DNA of 64,000 bases from Paenibacillus sp. (lineage in GTDB: Bacteria > Bacillota > Bacilli > Paenibacillales > Paenibacillaceae): assembly GCA_023512345.1 (NCBI GenBank), contig JAILZT010000007.1, positions 1 to 64,000 on the forward strand. The letters are read 5' to 3'. Both the position numbers and the translations under genes were made by a program. Under the pieces are notes generated by a model that ran no database searches, had not been told where the DNA came from, and saw only the letters and a program-made list of their open reading frames with translations. Positions within the stretch are counted from its first letter, which is position 1. Each line of letters starts with the position of its first letter. Below are positions 1-8,251 of this stretch, in pieces.

Positions 1-131
1 TAGCGGTGAAAATCCGGACACAAAGGCGAACGCTACCGCTTTTCCGCAATCGTTCCGTCCTCTCCGCTACTTTCAGCTGAAACCGTTCTAAAATCTTCTT
101 TAAAGAAGCAAAAAGAAACCTCTTTTGGTAG

Positions 132-723
132 ATGGAGTTACCACACAACCATTTCGACCAACTTTACCTGCCAATGGATTTAGAGGTAGACATTCCAGAA
201 CCTCACCTCGTTCGTGTCGTTAACGCAGCCGTAAATCGGCTCGACGACGCCATTTTTGGCGCTGCCTATCCCGGCGGTGGTCGGACAGTTACCATCCCAA
301 AATGCTCACCAAAGTCATTATCTACGCTTACACCCAGCGCATCTATTCCTCACGGCAAATCGCCAAAGCCGTTCGGGAGAATATTCCCTTCATGTGGCTA
401 GCCGGTCGACAACGTAAATATTTTCGTACTCTTAACCGGTTCCGTTCCCAGCGGATGAAGGATGTCCTCGAATCCGTGTTTACAGCCGTGCTGCAGTTCT
501 TGGCCGACGAAAAGTACGTCTCCCAAGACCATTATTGTGTAGATGGGACCAAAATTGAAGCGAATGCCAATCGTTACACCTTTGTTTGGGTAAAGCCGTT
601 GTGAAGCACAAAGCCAAATTGCAGGAGAGTCAAAAGTGACTCTCGAAGTCGGGTGGCTTTCGCTTGCCCAATAACCTGCTAAAGCAAGCCACTGCGGATC
701 AAAAACGAGCCAGTCTCCAATAA
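132..723 (+). pseudogene. IS1182-family transposase remnant, frameshifted and internally deleted
   Basis: Three reading-frame pieces together resemble an IS1182-type transposase. Residues from 132 match the usual N-terminus (MELPHNHFDQLYLP). The frame then changes near 283, where one G seems lost from a CGGGA context, and continues with YHPKMLTKVIIYAYTQ up to VDGTKIEAN. A second single-G loss near 588-590 is followed by KAVVKHKAKLQES. A C-terminal tail (GGFRLPNNLLKQAT, 652-723) follows almost at once, so the central catalytic region is missing. The product cannot be functional. The reading of frameshifts is direct; family assignment rests on recognised motifs. The left end of the element lies outside the window. 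Confidence 0.8.
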
Positions 724-745
724 CCCGGAGACTGGCTCGTTTTTT
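701..745. terminator. Terminator hairpin at the right end of the IS remnant
   Basis: A perfect inverted repeat with arms containing CGAGCCAGTCTCC and GGAGACTGGCTCG surrounds a short loop and is flanked by A and T runs, so it could stop transcription in both directions. It overlaps the C-terminal codons of the decayed transposase. The motif AGACTGCCCC at about 806-816 may be the terminal inverted repeat of the element, 12 bp from the stop codon of the next gene. Confidence 0.7.
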
Positions 746-828
746 AGCTTTTAAGGCTTTGAAGTAAAAAAGGCTATCTCTTTCGTCAAAAATATCTACT
801 TTTGAGACTGCCCCTTTTCCATTTCCCG

Positions 829-1104
829 TTACTCCCCTTCAACTTCCTGTGTATCCAAAGCTGCGTCCAATAACTCATTATAGACATCATCATTACTCTC
901 GAGTAAAGCGTCAGTTTGCAGCATTTCTTCCTCACTGCCAGGTTCTCCAGCGAAGCTGAGGCTGTAATCCCACTCCGTCCCTCTAGTACTGAAAAAGGTG
1001 ATCTCATAATTGGCTTTATGGTTGTCCACACTAAAAACGGTTTTGCCAACAAAACTTCTGTCCTCGTGGCGACGCATTTCTGCGCTTAATATTGTTATTG
1101 CCAT
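829..1104 (-). CDS. Hypothetical small acidic protein
   Basis: A 91-residue protein starting MAITILSAEMRRHEDRSF and ending in an acidic tail (LDAALDTQEVEGE). I chose the ATG at 1104 because GAAGGG lies about ten bases upstream; the longer reading from 1152 has no such site. The central part (VFSVDNHKANYEITFFSTRG) reads like a mixed alpha/beta cytoplasmic domain. No signal peptide or membrane segment is visible and I do not recognise the family. Its stop codon is next to the presumed right end of the decayed insertion sequence, so the element may have landed just downstream of it. Confidence 0.55.
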   Translation of the reverse strand: MAITILSAEMRRHEDRSFVGKTVFSVDNHKANYEITFFSTRGTEWDYSLSFAGEPGSEEEMLQTDALLESNDDVYNELLDAALDTQEVEGE

Positions 1105-1255
1105 GCCATTACTTCCCTTCAAATAAAGTCTTCTGCTTCCACAGTATATCACTGAAATGAACCTAAATCCCTCCTATGCGCTCTAATTGACATTTTTCAT
1201 CCGGCGGTTAATAATTTAATACAATGCTTATAAATAGAAAATGGAGGAAACTATA

Positions 1256-2488
1256 ATGAGTAATTTTCAGAATCAGTTACAAAAATATGCCGATTTGGCA
1301 GTTCAAATTGGTATTAATGTTCAACCCGGGCAAACTTTGGTTATTAGTGCACCCATTGTGGCCGCTGACTTCGTTCGCCTGATTACTGCCAAAGCATATT
1401 CTATAGGCGCAAGTCTAGTAAAAGTAAATTGGAACGATGAGAGCATTACTCGCCAGCAGTTCGAGCATGCAGCGCCAGAGACCTTCACTACAGCACCTAC
1501 TTGGTACGCAGGTGAAATGACGGAATTAGCCGAAAATGGTGCGGCATTCTTGGCAGTGCTTGCCGAGAACCCCGATGCACTGAAGGGTATTGATCCCGAA
1601 CGAATTTCTAATTTTCAAAAAACACGTGGTGAAGCCCTTACCAAATATCGTGAGATGCAAATGTCGGATAAAGTAAGCTGGTGTCTCGTAGCCATCCCTT
1701 CGCAAAGCTGGGCGGATAAGGTTTTCCCGGAAGTCCCGGCAGAGGAACGTGTAGATAAGCTATGGGAGGCCATTTTCCACACCGTTAGATTAGACCGTGA
1801 AGATCCCGTAGCTGCTTGGCAGGAGCATTTAGACAATTTGGAGCAAAAAGCCAATGTACTCAACGCCAAAAAGTATAAAAAATTGCATTACATAGCGCCA
1901 GGTACTGATCTGAGCATAGAACTGCCGGAGGGACATCTATGGGCACAAGGAGACAGCATTAACGCTAAAGGGCATTCCTTTGTAGCCAACATGCCAACGG
2001 AAGAAGTATTTACTGCACCGCTTAAGACCGGTGTTAACGGCGTTGTACGCAGTACTAAACCACTTAGCTATGGCGGAAACATTATTGATGGATTTTCAAT
2101 TACTTTTGAGAACGGCCGGATTACCCATGTAACAGCAGAGCAGGGCCAAGAAACACTTGAACATCTTATCAGTCTCGATGAAGGCGCGAAATATCTGGGT
2201 GAGGTAGCCCTCGTTCCTCATCATTCACCCATTTCTGAATCCAATATTTTGTACTATAATACGCTTTTTGATGAGAATGCCTCTAACCACTTAGCCATTG
2301 GCACAGCCTATGCCTTCTGTCTTGAAGGTGGTAAGGATATGACCAAAGAGCAACTGATTGAGCATGGTCTCAACACCAGCGTAACTCATGTTGATTTTAT
2401 GATCGGTTCTTCAGAAATGAATATTTACGGTATTTCAGCAGACGGTGTTGAAGAACCGGTATTCCTTAACGGTAACTGGGCTTTTTAA
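1256..2488 (+). CDS. ampS: M29-family aminopeptidase (AmpS/PepS type)
   Basis: A 410-residue cytosolic metallo-aminopeptidase that removes N-terminal residues from peptides. The metal ligands of the M29 family are visible: Glu in TEEVFTAP (about 249-250), Glu316 in GEVALVPHHSP, His345 in ASNHLAIG, and His378/Asp380 in THVDFMIGS. The start at 1256 is preferred over the ATG at 1241 because GGAGG lies seven bases before it and overlaps the earlier ATG. The next gene is a close paralogue in the same orientation only 15 bp downstream, so the two form a tandem duplicate operon ending at a strong terminator. Confidence 0.93.
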   Translation: MSNFQNQLQKYADLAVQIGINVQPGQTLVISAPIVAADFVRLITAKAYSIGASLVKVNWNDESITRQQFEHAAPETFTTAPTWYAGEMTELAENGAAFLAVLAENPDALKGIDPERISNFQKTRGEALTKYREMQMSDKVSWCLVAIPSQSWADKVFPEVPAEERVDKLWEAIFHTVRLDREDPVAAWQEHLDNLEQKANVLNAKKYKKLHYIAPGTDLSIELPEGHLWAQGDSINAKGHSFVANMPTEEVFTAPLKTGVNGVVRSTKPLSYGGNIIDGFSITFENGRITHVTAEQGQETLEHLISLDEGAKYLGEVALVPHHSPISESNILYYNTLFDENASNHLAIGTAYAFCLEGGKDMTKEQLIEHGLNTSVTHVDFMIGSSEMNIYGISADGVEEPVFLNGNWAF

Positions 2489-2503
2489 ATAGGAGGGTTC
2501 CAC

Positions 2504-3733
2504 ATGTTGGATTTCAATCAAAAGCTGGAGAATTATGCGTTACTGGCAGTAAAAATCGGTGTGAACATTCAACACGGACAAAAGCTTGTTGTAAATGCAG
2601 ATATTGCCTCTGCTGAGCTGGTCCGTCTTGTAGTAAGAAAAGCTTATGAAGCTGGCGCAAAGCTTGTTAAGGTCAATTATAGCGATGAGGTCGTGACTCG
2701 AGTTCGATATGATTTGGCCCCATCTGAGTCCTTTCTTGAGGCTCCTAAGTGGCAAGCGGATGAGCTTGAAGATCTGGCTCGTAATGGAGCTGCGTTTCTA
2801 ACGATTATCTCTGCTAACCCTGATTTGCTAAACGGAGTAGAATCCAGCCGTATAGCTGACAATCAGAAGACAACCGGACAGGCGATGGCTGGGTATCGTG
2901 AGCTGCTCATGGGTAATCATGCCAGTTGGAGTGGCCTTGCCTTCCCTTCACCTTCCTGGGCGGCTAAAGTATTCCCGGAGGTTCCAGTTGAACAACAGGT
3001 CGATAGGCTCTGGGATGCGATTTTCAAGGCTGTACGAGCAGATCAAGCAGATCCTATAGAAGCTTGGAGCCTCCACTTGGCTGGATTGAAGCAGCGATGT
3101 GATCTATTAAATGATAAGAAATACCGGAGCTTGCATTATACTGCACCAGGTACAGATCTTACGATTGAGCTACCTGATGGCCATATTTGGTGTCAAGCAG
3201 GAACAGTGAATGACCTCGGCGTTCCTTTTCTCGCTAATATCCCTACAGAAGAGGTATTTACCGCCCCGCTTAAGACTGGAGCCAGTGGAACGGTTCGGAG
3301 TACCAAGCCGCTCAGCTATGGCGGAAATATTATAGACCGCTTCACATTAACTCTGGAGAAAGGCAAGGTCATCAACTATACCGCAGAAGAAGGTCTAGAC
3401 ACGTTGGCCACCCTTTTATCCATGGATGATGGATCCTCCTATTTCGGTGAGGTCGCATTAGTTCCCTACCACTCCCCGATTTCGGAGAGCGGAATTCTTT
3501 ACTATACGACATTGTACGATGAGAATGCTTCGTGTCACCTTGCTCTTGGGGCTGCTTATGCCTTCACCCTGCAAGAAGGAACCTCGATGAGTAAAGATGA
3601 GCTTTCTGAAAGAGGCATGAATCAAAGTTTGGTTCATGTAGACTTCATGATGGGTTCGCCAGATATGAACATCGACGGAATTACCGATGAAGGCATAGCT
3701 GAACCTATCTTCCGAAATGGTAATTGGGCATAA
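2504..3733 (+). CDS. Second M29-family aminopeptidase, tandem paralogue
   Basis: 409 residues, collinear with the preceding aminopeptidase over its whole length and sharing long identical stretches such as HYTAPGTDL, NIPTEEVFTAPLKTG and STKPLSYGGNIID. All five metal-binding residues are kept (TEEV, GEVALVPYHSP, ASCHLALG, VHVDFMMGS). The start follows an AGGAGG site. Retained active-site residues suggest both copies are active and have perhaps diverged in peptide preference. The pair most likely shares one promoter upstream of the first gene. Confidence 0.92.
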   Translation: MLDFNQKLENYALLAVKIGVNIQHGQKLVVNADIASAELVRLVVRKAYEAGAKLVKVNYSDEVVTRVRYDLAPSESFLEAPKWQADELEDLARNGAAFLTIISANPDLLNGVESSRIADNQKTTGQAMAGYRELLMGNHASWSGLAFPSPSWAAKVFPEVPVEQQVDRLWDAIFKAVRADQADPIEAWSLHLAGLKQRCDLLNDKKYRSLHYTAPGTDLTIELPDGHIWCQAGTVNDLGVPFLANIPTEEVFTAPLKTGASGTVRSTKPLSYGGNIIDRFTLTLEKGKVINYTAEEGLDTLATLLSMDDGSSYFGEVALVPYHSPISESGILYYTTLYDENASCHLALGAAYAFTLQEGTSMSKDELSERGMNQSLVHVDFMMGSPDMNIDGITDEGIAEPIFRNGNWA

Positions 3734-3763
3734 GTAATTTCATTTGACAAATGAGAAGAGTCG

Positions 3764-3814
3764 AAAAACAACCCGTTCTCCCCCTCTATAAAAGGGCTGG
3801 AACGGGTTGTTTTT
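3764..3814 (+). terminator. Terminator after the aminopeptidase pair
   Basis: Arms AACAACCCGTTC and GAACGGGTTGTT, 12 bp, enclose a loop with its own small CCCCTCT/AAAGGG pairing and are followed by TTTT. It is close to symmetrical (an A run precedes it), but no minus-strand gene ends nearby. Confidence 0.88.
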
Positions 3815-3864
3815 ATGCCTTTTGATCCTTTTCGATCAAACATTAGTCCAATTTTGAAATTTTG

Positions 3865-3921
3865 TTCAAACTTTATTCACAAAACTGTTGAAATTAGTTC
3901 ACAAAAGTGTCACAATAGAAT
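3865..3921 (+). promoter_or_regulatory. Phased hexamer array and candidate -10 upstream of the small membrane protein
   Basis: Five hexamers, TTCAAA (3865), TTCACA (3876), TTGAAA (3888), TTCACA (3898) and GTCACA (3909), are spaced 11, 12, 10 and 11 bp, roughly one helical turn. They are followed by TAGAAT (3916-3921), a plausible -10. No good -35 hexamer is seen, which is what a promoter activated by an OmpR-type response regulator often shows. The hexamers resemble PhoP (TTNACA-like) and ResD (TTTGTGAAT-like) sites. The spacing is seen directly; the regulator is inferred. Confidence 0.45.
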
Positions 3922-3953
3922 CAAGGAACGAAACTTCTAAGGGGGCGATTGAC

Positions 3954-4130
3954 ATGATGAAAGATCCGTACACAAAAGACATCGAAAGAGTTGAAGTTGA
4001 GCACAAGGAAGAATACCAAGCTACTGATTCTAGCATTGCAGCGGCGAATGCCATTAAATATACCGCTTACATCATCCTGTTCTTTGGATTCCTCTACTTC
4101 TTGTTTCAGTACATCCTGCCCATGCTATAA
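3954..4130 (+). CDS. Small single-pass membrane protein, hypothetical
   Basis: A 58-residue protein: a charged N-terminal half rich in Asp, Glu and Lys (about residues 1-27), then one hydrophobic segment AYIILFFGFLYFLFQYIL near the C-terminus. This suggests a tail-anchored protein with its charged part in the cytoplasm. The start is the first of two adjacent ATGs, behind AAGGGGG. An upstream in-frame ATG at 3888 lies inside the regulatory repeat array and is not used. Family not recognised. Confidence 0.72.
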   Translation: MMKDPYTKDIERVEVEHKEEYQATDSSIAAANAIKYTAYIILFFGFLYFLFQYILPML

Positions 4131-4179
4131 GATGATGAATATACATTCATTTGATATAGTAAGCGTTTACGGCTAATCC

Positions 4180-4216
4180 TTGCTCAAGCTTTCTGAGCAG
4201 TGAGCAGCCTTTTTTG
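4180..4216 (+). terminator. Terminator after the small membrane protein
   Basis: TTGCTCA and TGAGCAG pair around AGCTTTC, and a second copy of GAGCAG is followed by CCTTTTTTG. Two alternative pairings are possible; either gives a hairpin next to the T run. Confidence 0.6.
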
Positions 4217-4244
4217 TTTCCTCTATTCCTGAACAAGTTTCTTG

Positions 4245-4937
4245 TTACCAGCCCCAGACCTTATATATCCAGGCCTTTGCTGCAGGTGACCACAACTTGT
4301 CCATTTCTGACTTCAGCCAATCCACCGCCTCTTCTCGAGAGCCCTCGAAAGGTGTTATTCCCGCTTCATCCATCCAATGTGATACAGTCTCGAAGGACGT
4401 GCTGTTCCATCCATTCACTTCACCCATTCCATTGTGGCGTGCTTTCACACCAGATATTACTATGTCCAGTGATCCTTGGAGCTCCGTAACTGCGTTGTCA
4501 AAAGCGGTTTTCTGTTCTTTAGCTTTCATTCCGGCTTCTGAACGCAAACTGCGGGTCTCTATCCCTTCATCCTCCCGCACAATCCGCAGTAAATTTAACG
4601 CCTCCCGACTGCAAAGACCGTTATTATAACGCACTTCCAGTGGTGATTCACTACCAATTGCAGCAAGGTACACGGGAAACCAATCCCTCGATATGAGGAT
4701 TGCCTTCTTTTTAATAAATTTACCATAGGCTGCGATGCCTTCTCCAGGAAAGCGTGCACGCCAGAGCCAAGGGTCAAATTCGGATCCCGTATGCCAATTT
4801 TCTGCTTGCGTAAGGCTATTGATCGATGGATGGTCCGGTAAGAGTGTTGCTAAAGGAATAATCCCCAATTCTGATATAATCTCCGTTGCCTCTTCATAGG
4901 TTGTAATACCACTATGGTGTGCCTTATTGTTGTCCAT
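4245..4937 (-). CDS. AlkZ-related protein
   Basis: A 230-residue cytosolic protein with the segment DPWLWRARFPGEGIAAYGKF followed by KKKAILIS, which I associate with proteins annotated as AlkZ-related (distantly like the winged-helix DNA glycosylase AlkZ). The C-terminal half has WMDEAGITPFEG and ends in Trp-rich WIYKVWGW. It is the third gene of an operon behind an MBL-fold hydrolase and a TetR regulator, about 20 bp after the latter. The family name is from memory of similar proteins; a glycosylase function is not shown by the sequence. Confidence 0.6.
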   Translation of the reverse strand: MDNNKAHHSGITTYEEATEIISELGIIPLATLLPDHPSINSLTQAENWHTGSEFDPWLWRARFPGEGIAAYGKFIKKKAILISRDWFPVYLAAIGSESPLEVRYNNGLCSREALNLLRIVREDEGIETRSLRSEAGMKAKEQKTAFDNAVTELQGSLDIVISGVKARHNGMGEVNGWNSTSFETVSHWMDEAGITPFEGSREEAVDWLKSEMDKLWSPAAKAWIYKVWGW

Positions 4938-4956
4938 TAGAAGATCAACTCCTTTT

Positions 4957-5526
4957 CTAAGTGTTCATTCTGCCTATACCAGCGATAAATGTATCAATAA
5001 GACGTGAAAAGCTAAGATTCGAATCCAGCGGCATGCCGAAGCCACCTTTGTGCTCCAGTGAAGCGAAGCCATGCAAAATGCTCCGTAATCCCCTTACCGC
5101 ATGAATCGTCCCCTCTTCTCCCAAATGATAAACCTGCAGAACCTCAACGATTAAAGATAGAATACGTTCACTTACGACTTGAAGCTCCGAATTATGTCCC
5201 TCTGGTGCTCTTAAGGTAGTCTCATACAGACCTGGATGACACCGAGAAAATTCCACATAGGCGAGGCCCATGGCATGAATGGCTTTTGCACCCGCCACAC
5301 CTTCTGAGGCTGAGGACATTACGTTATAGAGCTGCTCTAATCCGTGAATGGCAAGCTGTGTACGAAGGCTCTGAAGTCCGTTTATGTGATTATACAGCGA
5401 TGGAGAACGTACGCCTAATTTTGCTGCAAGTGCCGCTAACGTAACTTCTTCCATCCCCAATTCATCAGCGATTTGTGCTGCCGCAATAATAATGGTTTTT
5501 GTATCCAAGCCTGCTCTGGGTGACAT
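4957..5526 (-). CDS. TetR/AcrR-family regulator with WHG-type C-terminal domain
   Basis: 189 residues. The N-terminal helix-turn-helix is typical: IIIAAAQIADELG, VTLAALAAKLGV, SPSLYNHINGLQSLRTQL (about 10-60). The C-terminal ligand domain (AIHAMGLAYVEFSRCHPGLYETTLRAPEG) is of the WHG type found in many Bacillales TetR proteins. The gene starts 4 bp after the MBL hydrolase gene and is thus cotranscribed with it. Two inverted-repeat operators sit in the promoter of that operon, so this protein most probably represses its own operon until a ligand, perhaps an MBL-hydrolase substrate, appears. Confidence 0.88.
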   Translation of the reverse strand: MSPRAGLDTKTIIIAAAQIADELGMEEVTLAALAAKLGVRSPSLYNHINGLQSLRTQLAIHGLEQLYNVMSSASEGVAGAKAIHAMGLAYVEFSRCHPGLYETTLRAPEGHNSELQVVSERILSLIVEVLQVYHLGEEGTIHAVRGLRSILHGFASLEHKGGFGMPLDSNLSFSRLIDTFIAGIGRMNT

Positions 5527-5530
5527 AAAA

Positions 5531-6241
5531 TCACTTCACTCCTTTACTTATCACTTTATCAATAGCTAACTGTATTTTCTGATGGGGTTGATTGAGCATA
5601 TTTCCGTGTCCTACAGCGAGCAACGAAGGTGACGCCTCTAGAATCTTAAATGCACTAGCCAAAGCTGCTTCTTTATTCCATGTTGCCATCGCCGGGAAAG
5701 GAAACCCCGTTACAATTGTACCGGAGACAGCAACTCCCCGAAAGGTTTGAAAAGCATCGCCAACAATGATGGCCCGACTGCGGCTATCTATAAATGACAT
5801 TGATCCAGGGGTATGCCCAGGAGTGCTAATGGCTATCAAAGAACCAATGGTATCTCCATCGTGTAAAAGAATATCTTCTTTTGTTCTGAGTTTTTTCGGG
5901 ACTCCCCCACGAATTGGGGTGGAAGGCTCGCCTGCTCGTAAAGAAAGATCTCCATTTAATAAAGCTGAATCCCTTTCTGAGATATACACTTTGGCATTAG
6001 GAAAATGCTTTTTCAATTTGTCAACGGCTCCCACATGATCTTCATGTGCATGGGTCAGTATGATTCTCGTAATATCTTTTCCCAAATCGGCAACTGTTCG
6101 AATAATTCCTTTTGCACTAAAGGGCAGCGCTGCATCAATCAGAGTCAACTCGTTATCTTCCTCTACAAGGTAACAATTGACTGGAAAAAATCTAGGCATC
6201 CAGGTAAGCTGCAATAAATGCTCTACACGTGTAATACGCAC
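5531..6241 (-). CDS. MBL-fold metallo-hydrolase
   Basis: 236 residues of the metallo-beta-lactamase superfamily. The metal motif HAHEDHVGAV is at about 64-73, with the further ligands in STPGHTPGSM, VGDAF and a late VGHGN. Activity is hydrolytic on an unknown small molecule or thioester. The start is GTG at 6241, with GGGAGGG six bases upstream. It is the first gene of a three-gene operon with a TetR regulator and an AlkZ-related protein, and its promoter carries two TetR-type operators. Confidence 0.9.
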   Translation of the reverse strand: MRITRVEHLLQLTWMPRFFPVNCYLVEEDNELTLIDAALPFSAKGIIRTVADLGKDITRIILTHAHEDHVGAVDKLKKHFPNAKVYISERDSALLNGDLSLRAGEPSTPIRGGVPKKLRTKEDILLHDGDTIGSLIAISTPGHTPGSMSFIDSRSRAIIVGDAFQTFRGVAVSGTIVTGFPFPAMATWNKEAALASAFKILEASPSLLAVGHGNMLNQPHQKIQLAIDKVISKGVK

Positions 6242-6257
6242 CGCAATCCCTCCCGAA

Positions 6258-6305
6258 AACTAATGGTATTAGTTACAATATAAACTAACGGCATTAGTTT
6301 TTCAA
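6258..6305 (-). promoter_or_regulatory. Promoter of the MBL-TetR operon with two TetR-type operators
   Basis: On the minus strand, -35 TTGAAA (6300-6305) and -10 TATATT (6277-6282) are exactly 17 bp apart. The 17-bp spacer is itself the inverted repeat AACTAATGCCGTTAGTT (6283-6299). A second copy, AACTAATACCATTAGTT (6258-6274), lies just after the -10, over the expected transcription start. The two sites differ at few positions and their centres are 25 bp apart. Binding would block both RNA polymerase contact and initiation. The layout is read directly; the binder is inferred to be the operon's own TetR protein. Confidence 0.85.
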
Positions 6306-6347
6306 GAGGCAGTTAAGCAAAGACTCATTCTTTTCATTTTGATCATG

Positions 6348-6812
6348 TTATTCGAGCTTTTTATCTGCATTTTTATTTGACTTCTTGATCATAAACCACT
6401 GTAACCAGGTAAATCCAACATAAAATATAATAGCTCCAACAACTGTTTTCATTATGATTTGTGTAGTATTCATATTTCCACCCTCGGTAAGATCAGAAAT
6501 AAACATGATACTAGCCCATATTAAAGTTGCAACAGCCCCTCCAATATAATTACTCTTCTTCATTTTCTTGATATTTTCTTGTTTATTGGGGAGTAGATAC
6601 AGACCATCTTTTATTTTACGAAATTCTACGTAAAACCCTGAAATCACAAGCATAAGCATCGTGTCTACATAGTCTTCTACATCCCATTTCAAAATAAATA
6701 CCTTCACAACTAAGCTGGCCATCAATAGTGCGCTAAGCAGCTGAAATCCCTGTGCTTCATAACGCTTTATACTCGCTGTAATCCGCTCATCCTTAATCCC
6801 TTTTTCACTCAT
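6348..6812 (-). CDS. Four-helix membrane protein, DUF6773-like
   Basis: 154 residues with about four hydrophobic segments: FQLLSALLMASLVVKVFIL, YVDTMLMLVISGFYVEF, YIGGAVATLIWASIMFI and IIMKTVVGAIIFYVGFTWLQW. The start at 6812 overlaps the stop of the upstream regulator gene (ATGA) and has GGGAGG seven bases before it, so it is preferred over the codon at 6827. Such pairs of a small Cro/C1-type regulator and a membrane protein are common in Firmicutes. The DUF assignment is tentative and the function unknown. Confidence 0.75.
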   Translation of the reverse strand: MSEKGIKDERITASIKRYEAQGFQLLSALLMASLVVKVFILKWDVEDYVDTMLMLVISGFYVEFRKIKDGLYLLPNKQENIKKMKKSNYIGGAVATLIWASIMFISDLTEGGNMNTTQIIMKTVVGAIIFYVGFTWLQWFMIKKSNKNADKKLE

Positions 6813-7018
6813 TCTTCTTCCTCCCAAAATAGATCATTTAATGTGGTATTAAGTGTCCTGCAAATTGCAATACATAACTTAATAGAAGGATTGTAAGTTC
6901 CTGCTTCAATTAAACCGATCGTTTGCCTTGTAACACCCACTTCTTCTGCCAGCTGTTCTTGGGAGAGATCCTTCTGGATGCGTGCCAGCTTCAATTTCAT
7001 ATTCTTATGTTCTCCCAT
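6809..7018 (-). CDS. Small XRE-family (YozG/YvaO-like) transcriptional regulator
   Basis: A 69-residue Cro/C1-type helix-turn-helix protein, nearly all DNA-binding domain: MKLKLARIQKDLSQEQLAEEVGVTRQTI is followed by GLIEAGTYNPSIKLCIAICR and an acidic C-terminus. ATGs at 7018 and 7000 are both possible; GGGAG lies seven bases before the first and a weaker site before the second. It is translationally coupled to the membrane protein downstream by a 4-bp overlap and probably regulates that operon. Confidence 0.88.
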   Translation of the reverse strand: MGEHKNMKLKLARIQKDLSQEQLAEEVGVTRQTIGLIEAGTYNPSIKLCIAICRTLNTTLNDLFWEEEE

Positions 7019-7108
7019 GTAAGGACTCCCTTTATGTATAAATTATCCATCTGAAAATATTGTAATCTATAGCTACCAAAATGTACAATATATATTGCAT
7101 TACTTACT

Positions 7109-7136
7109 AAAAAAAACACTTTCCAAAGGGAAAGTG
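7109..7136 (-). terminator. Terminator of the pst operon
   Basis: CACTTTCC and GGAAAGTG form an 8-bp stem with the loop AAAG. On the minus strand it is followed by eight T residues, 33 bp after the pstB stop codon. Confidence 0.88.
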
Positions 7137-7169
7137 CTCCGTCTTCAATCTTCTACCTAACCTCAATCA

Positions 7170-7946
7170 TCAGCCAAAACGACCCATAATATATTCTTGA
7201 GTCATTTGGTTCTCTGGATTGGTAAATACCTTCCCCGTCTTATCATATTCCACTAGTGAGCCTAAGTAGAAATAAGCTGTATAATCGGAAATACGTGCTG
7301 CCTGCTGCATATTATGTGTCACGATAACAATCCTTAGATCTTCCTTCAGTTCCTTAATAAGTTCTTCAACTTTACCTGTAGAGACAGGATCAAGTGCGGA
7401 AGCAGGTTCATCAAGCAGCAGGATTTGCGGATTAACGGATAACGCTCTTGCAATACAGAGACGCTGCTGCTGTCCACCGGACAATGCAAGGGCTGAATCT
7501 TTCAAACGATCCTTGACTTCATCCCATAGCGCTGCCCGTCGGAGGCTGCTCTCTACAATTTCATCTAACGCCTTTTTACCTTTAATACCATGATACTTGG
7601 GGCCAAAAGCGATATTATCGTAAATAGATTTATAGAATGGGTTCGGTTTCTGCCATACCATACCTATTTTCTGGCGCAGCTTAATGACATCAGTGCCCGG
7701 AGCGTTAATATCAATCCCATCAATCCAGATGCTTCCCTTCGTTGTTGATCCCGAGATTTCATCATTCATCCGGTTCAGCGAACGGAGAAAAGTGGATTTT
7801 CCGCAGCCGGAAGGACCAATAAGTGCGGTAACCGTGTTCTCTGCAAAAGGTAGGCTGATCCCTTTCACTGCTTCATACGTTCCATAATAAATACTCAGCT
7901 GCTCCGTTTGAAAAGACTTCCCAACTGCCGTTGCGGTCACTCCCAT
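7170..7946 (-). CDS. pstB: Phosphate ABC transporter ATP-binding protein PstB
   Basis: 258 residues, full length for PstB, the ATPase that powers high-affinity phosphate import through PstA and PstC. The Walker A motif is GPSGCGKST (about 43-51), the signature is LSGGQQQR, Walker B is ILLLDEP, and the H-loop is [14 protein letters not shown]. PstB-specific features such as RSLNRMND and MVWQKPNPF are present. It is the last gene of the operon, but is separated from pstA by about 305 bp that hold a repeat element, so it may depend on readthrough or on a promoter within that element. Confidence 0.96.
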   Translation of the reverse strand: MGVTATAVGKSFQTEQLSIYYGTYEAVKGISLPFAENTVTALIGPSGCGKSTFLRSLNRMNDEISGSTTKGSIWIDGIDINAPGTDVIKLRQKIGMVWQKPNPFYKSIYDNIAFGPKYHGIKGKKALDEIVESSLRRAALWDEVKDRLKDSALALSGGQQQRLCIARALSVNPQILLLDEPASALDPVSTGKVEELIKELKEDLRIVIVTHNMQQAARISDYTAYFYLGSLVEYDKTGKVFTNPENQMTQEYIMGRFG

Positions 7947-7971
7947 ATCGTCTACCTCCTAAAAATGTCTT

Positions 7972-8230
7972 CTATATAGATTGAACTTAAGATTTTTAGA
8001 ATAAGGGATTAGTCACACTACGGTGAATGTTTGGACTTCCGGCCGCTGTTGTCTACAGATTTCTTTGATTGATACCGCTATTCGCGGTAGAAATCCGTAG
8101 ACTGCCTATGCTTTCGAAGCTAGCTTTCCTACGGAAAGCTTTCGGGCGGTCGCTTTCGCTCCTACAGTTCCAAAATCCCCCTCCGTCACTCCGTTCCTTT
8201 TTCTTTAGTTTTAAAGTTCAATCTATATAG
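7972..8230. repeat. 259-bp element with 17-bp terminal inverted repeats between pstA and pstB
   Basis: The ends CTATATAGATTGAACTT (7972-7988) and its exact reverse complement (8214-8230) bound a non-coding segment that fills the pstA-pstB gap. Internally there are further strong hairpins: GTCTACAGATTTCT with AGAAATCCGTAGAC around a TACCGC/GCGGTA stem (about 8050-8114), and GCTTTCC/GGAAAGC (about 8122-8141). No open reading frame fits. The form is that of a miniature inverted-repeat element or a dispersed structured intergenic repeat. I believe similar sequence occurs repeatedly in Paenibacillus genomes, but cannot search here. Confidence 0.75.
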
Positions 8231-8251
8231 TTCATATTTACATTATGTTTC

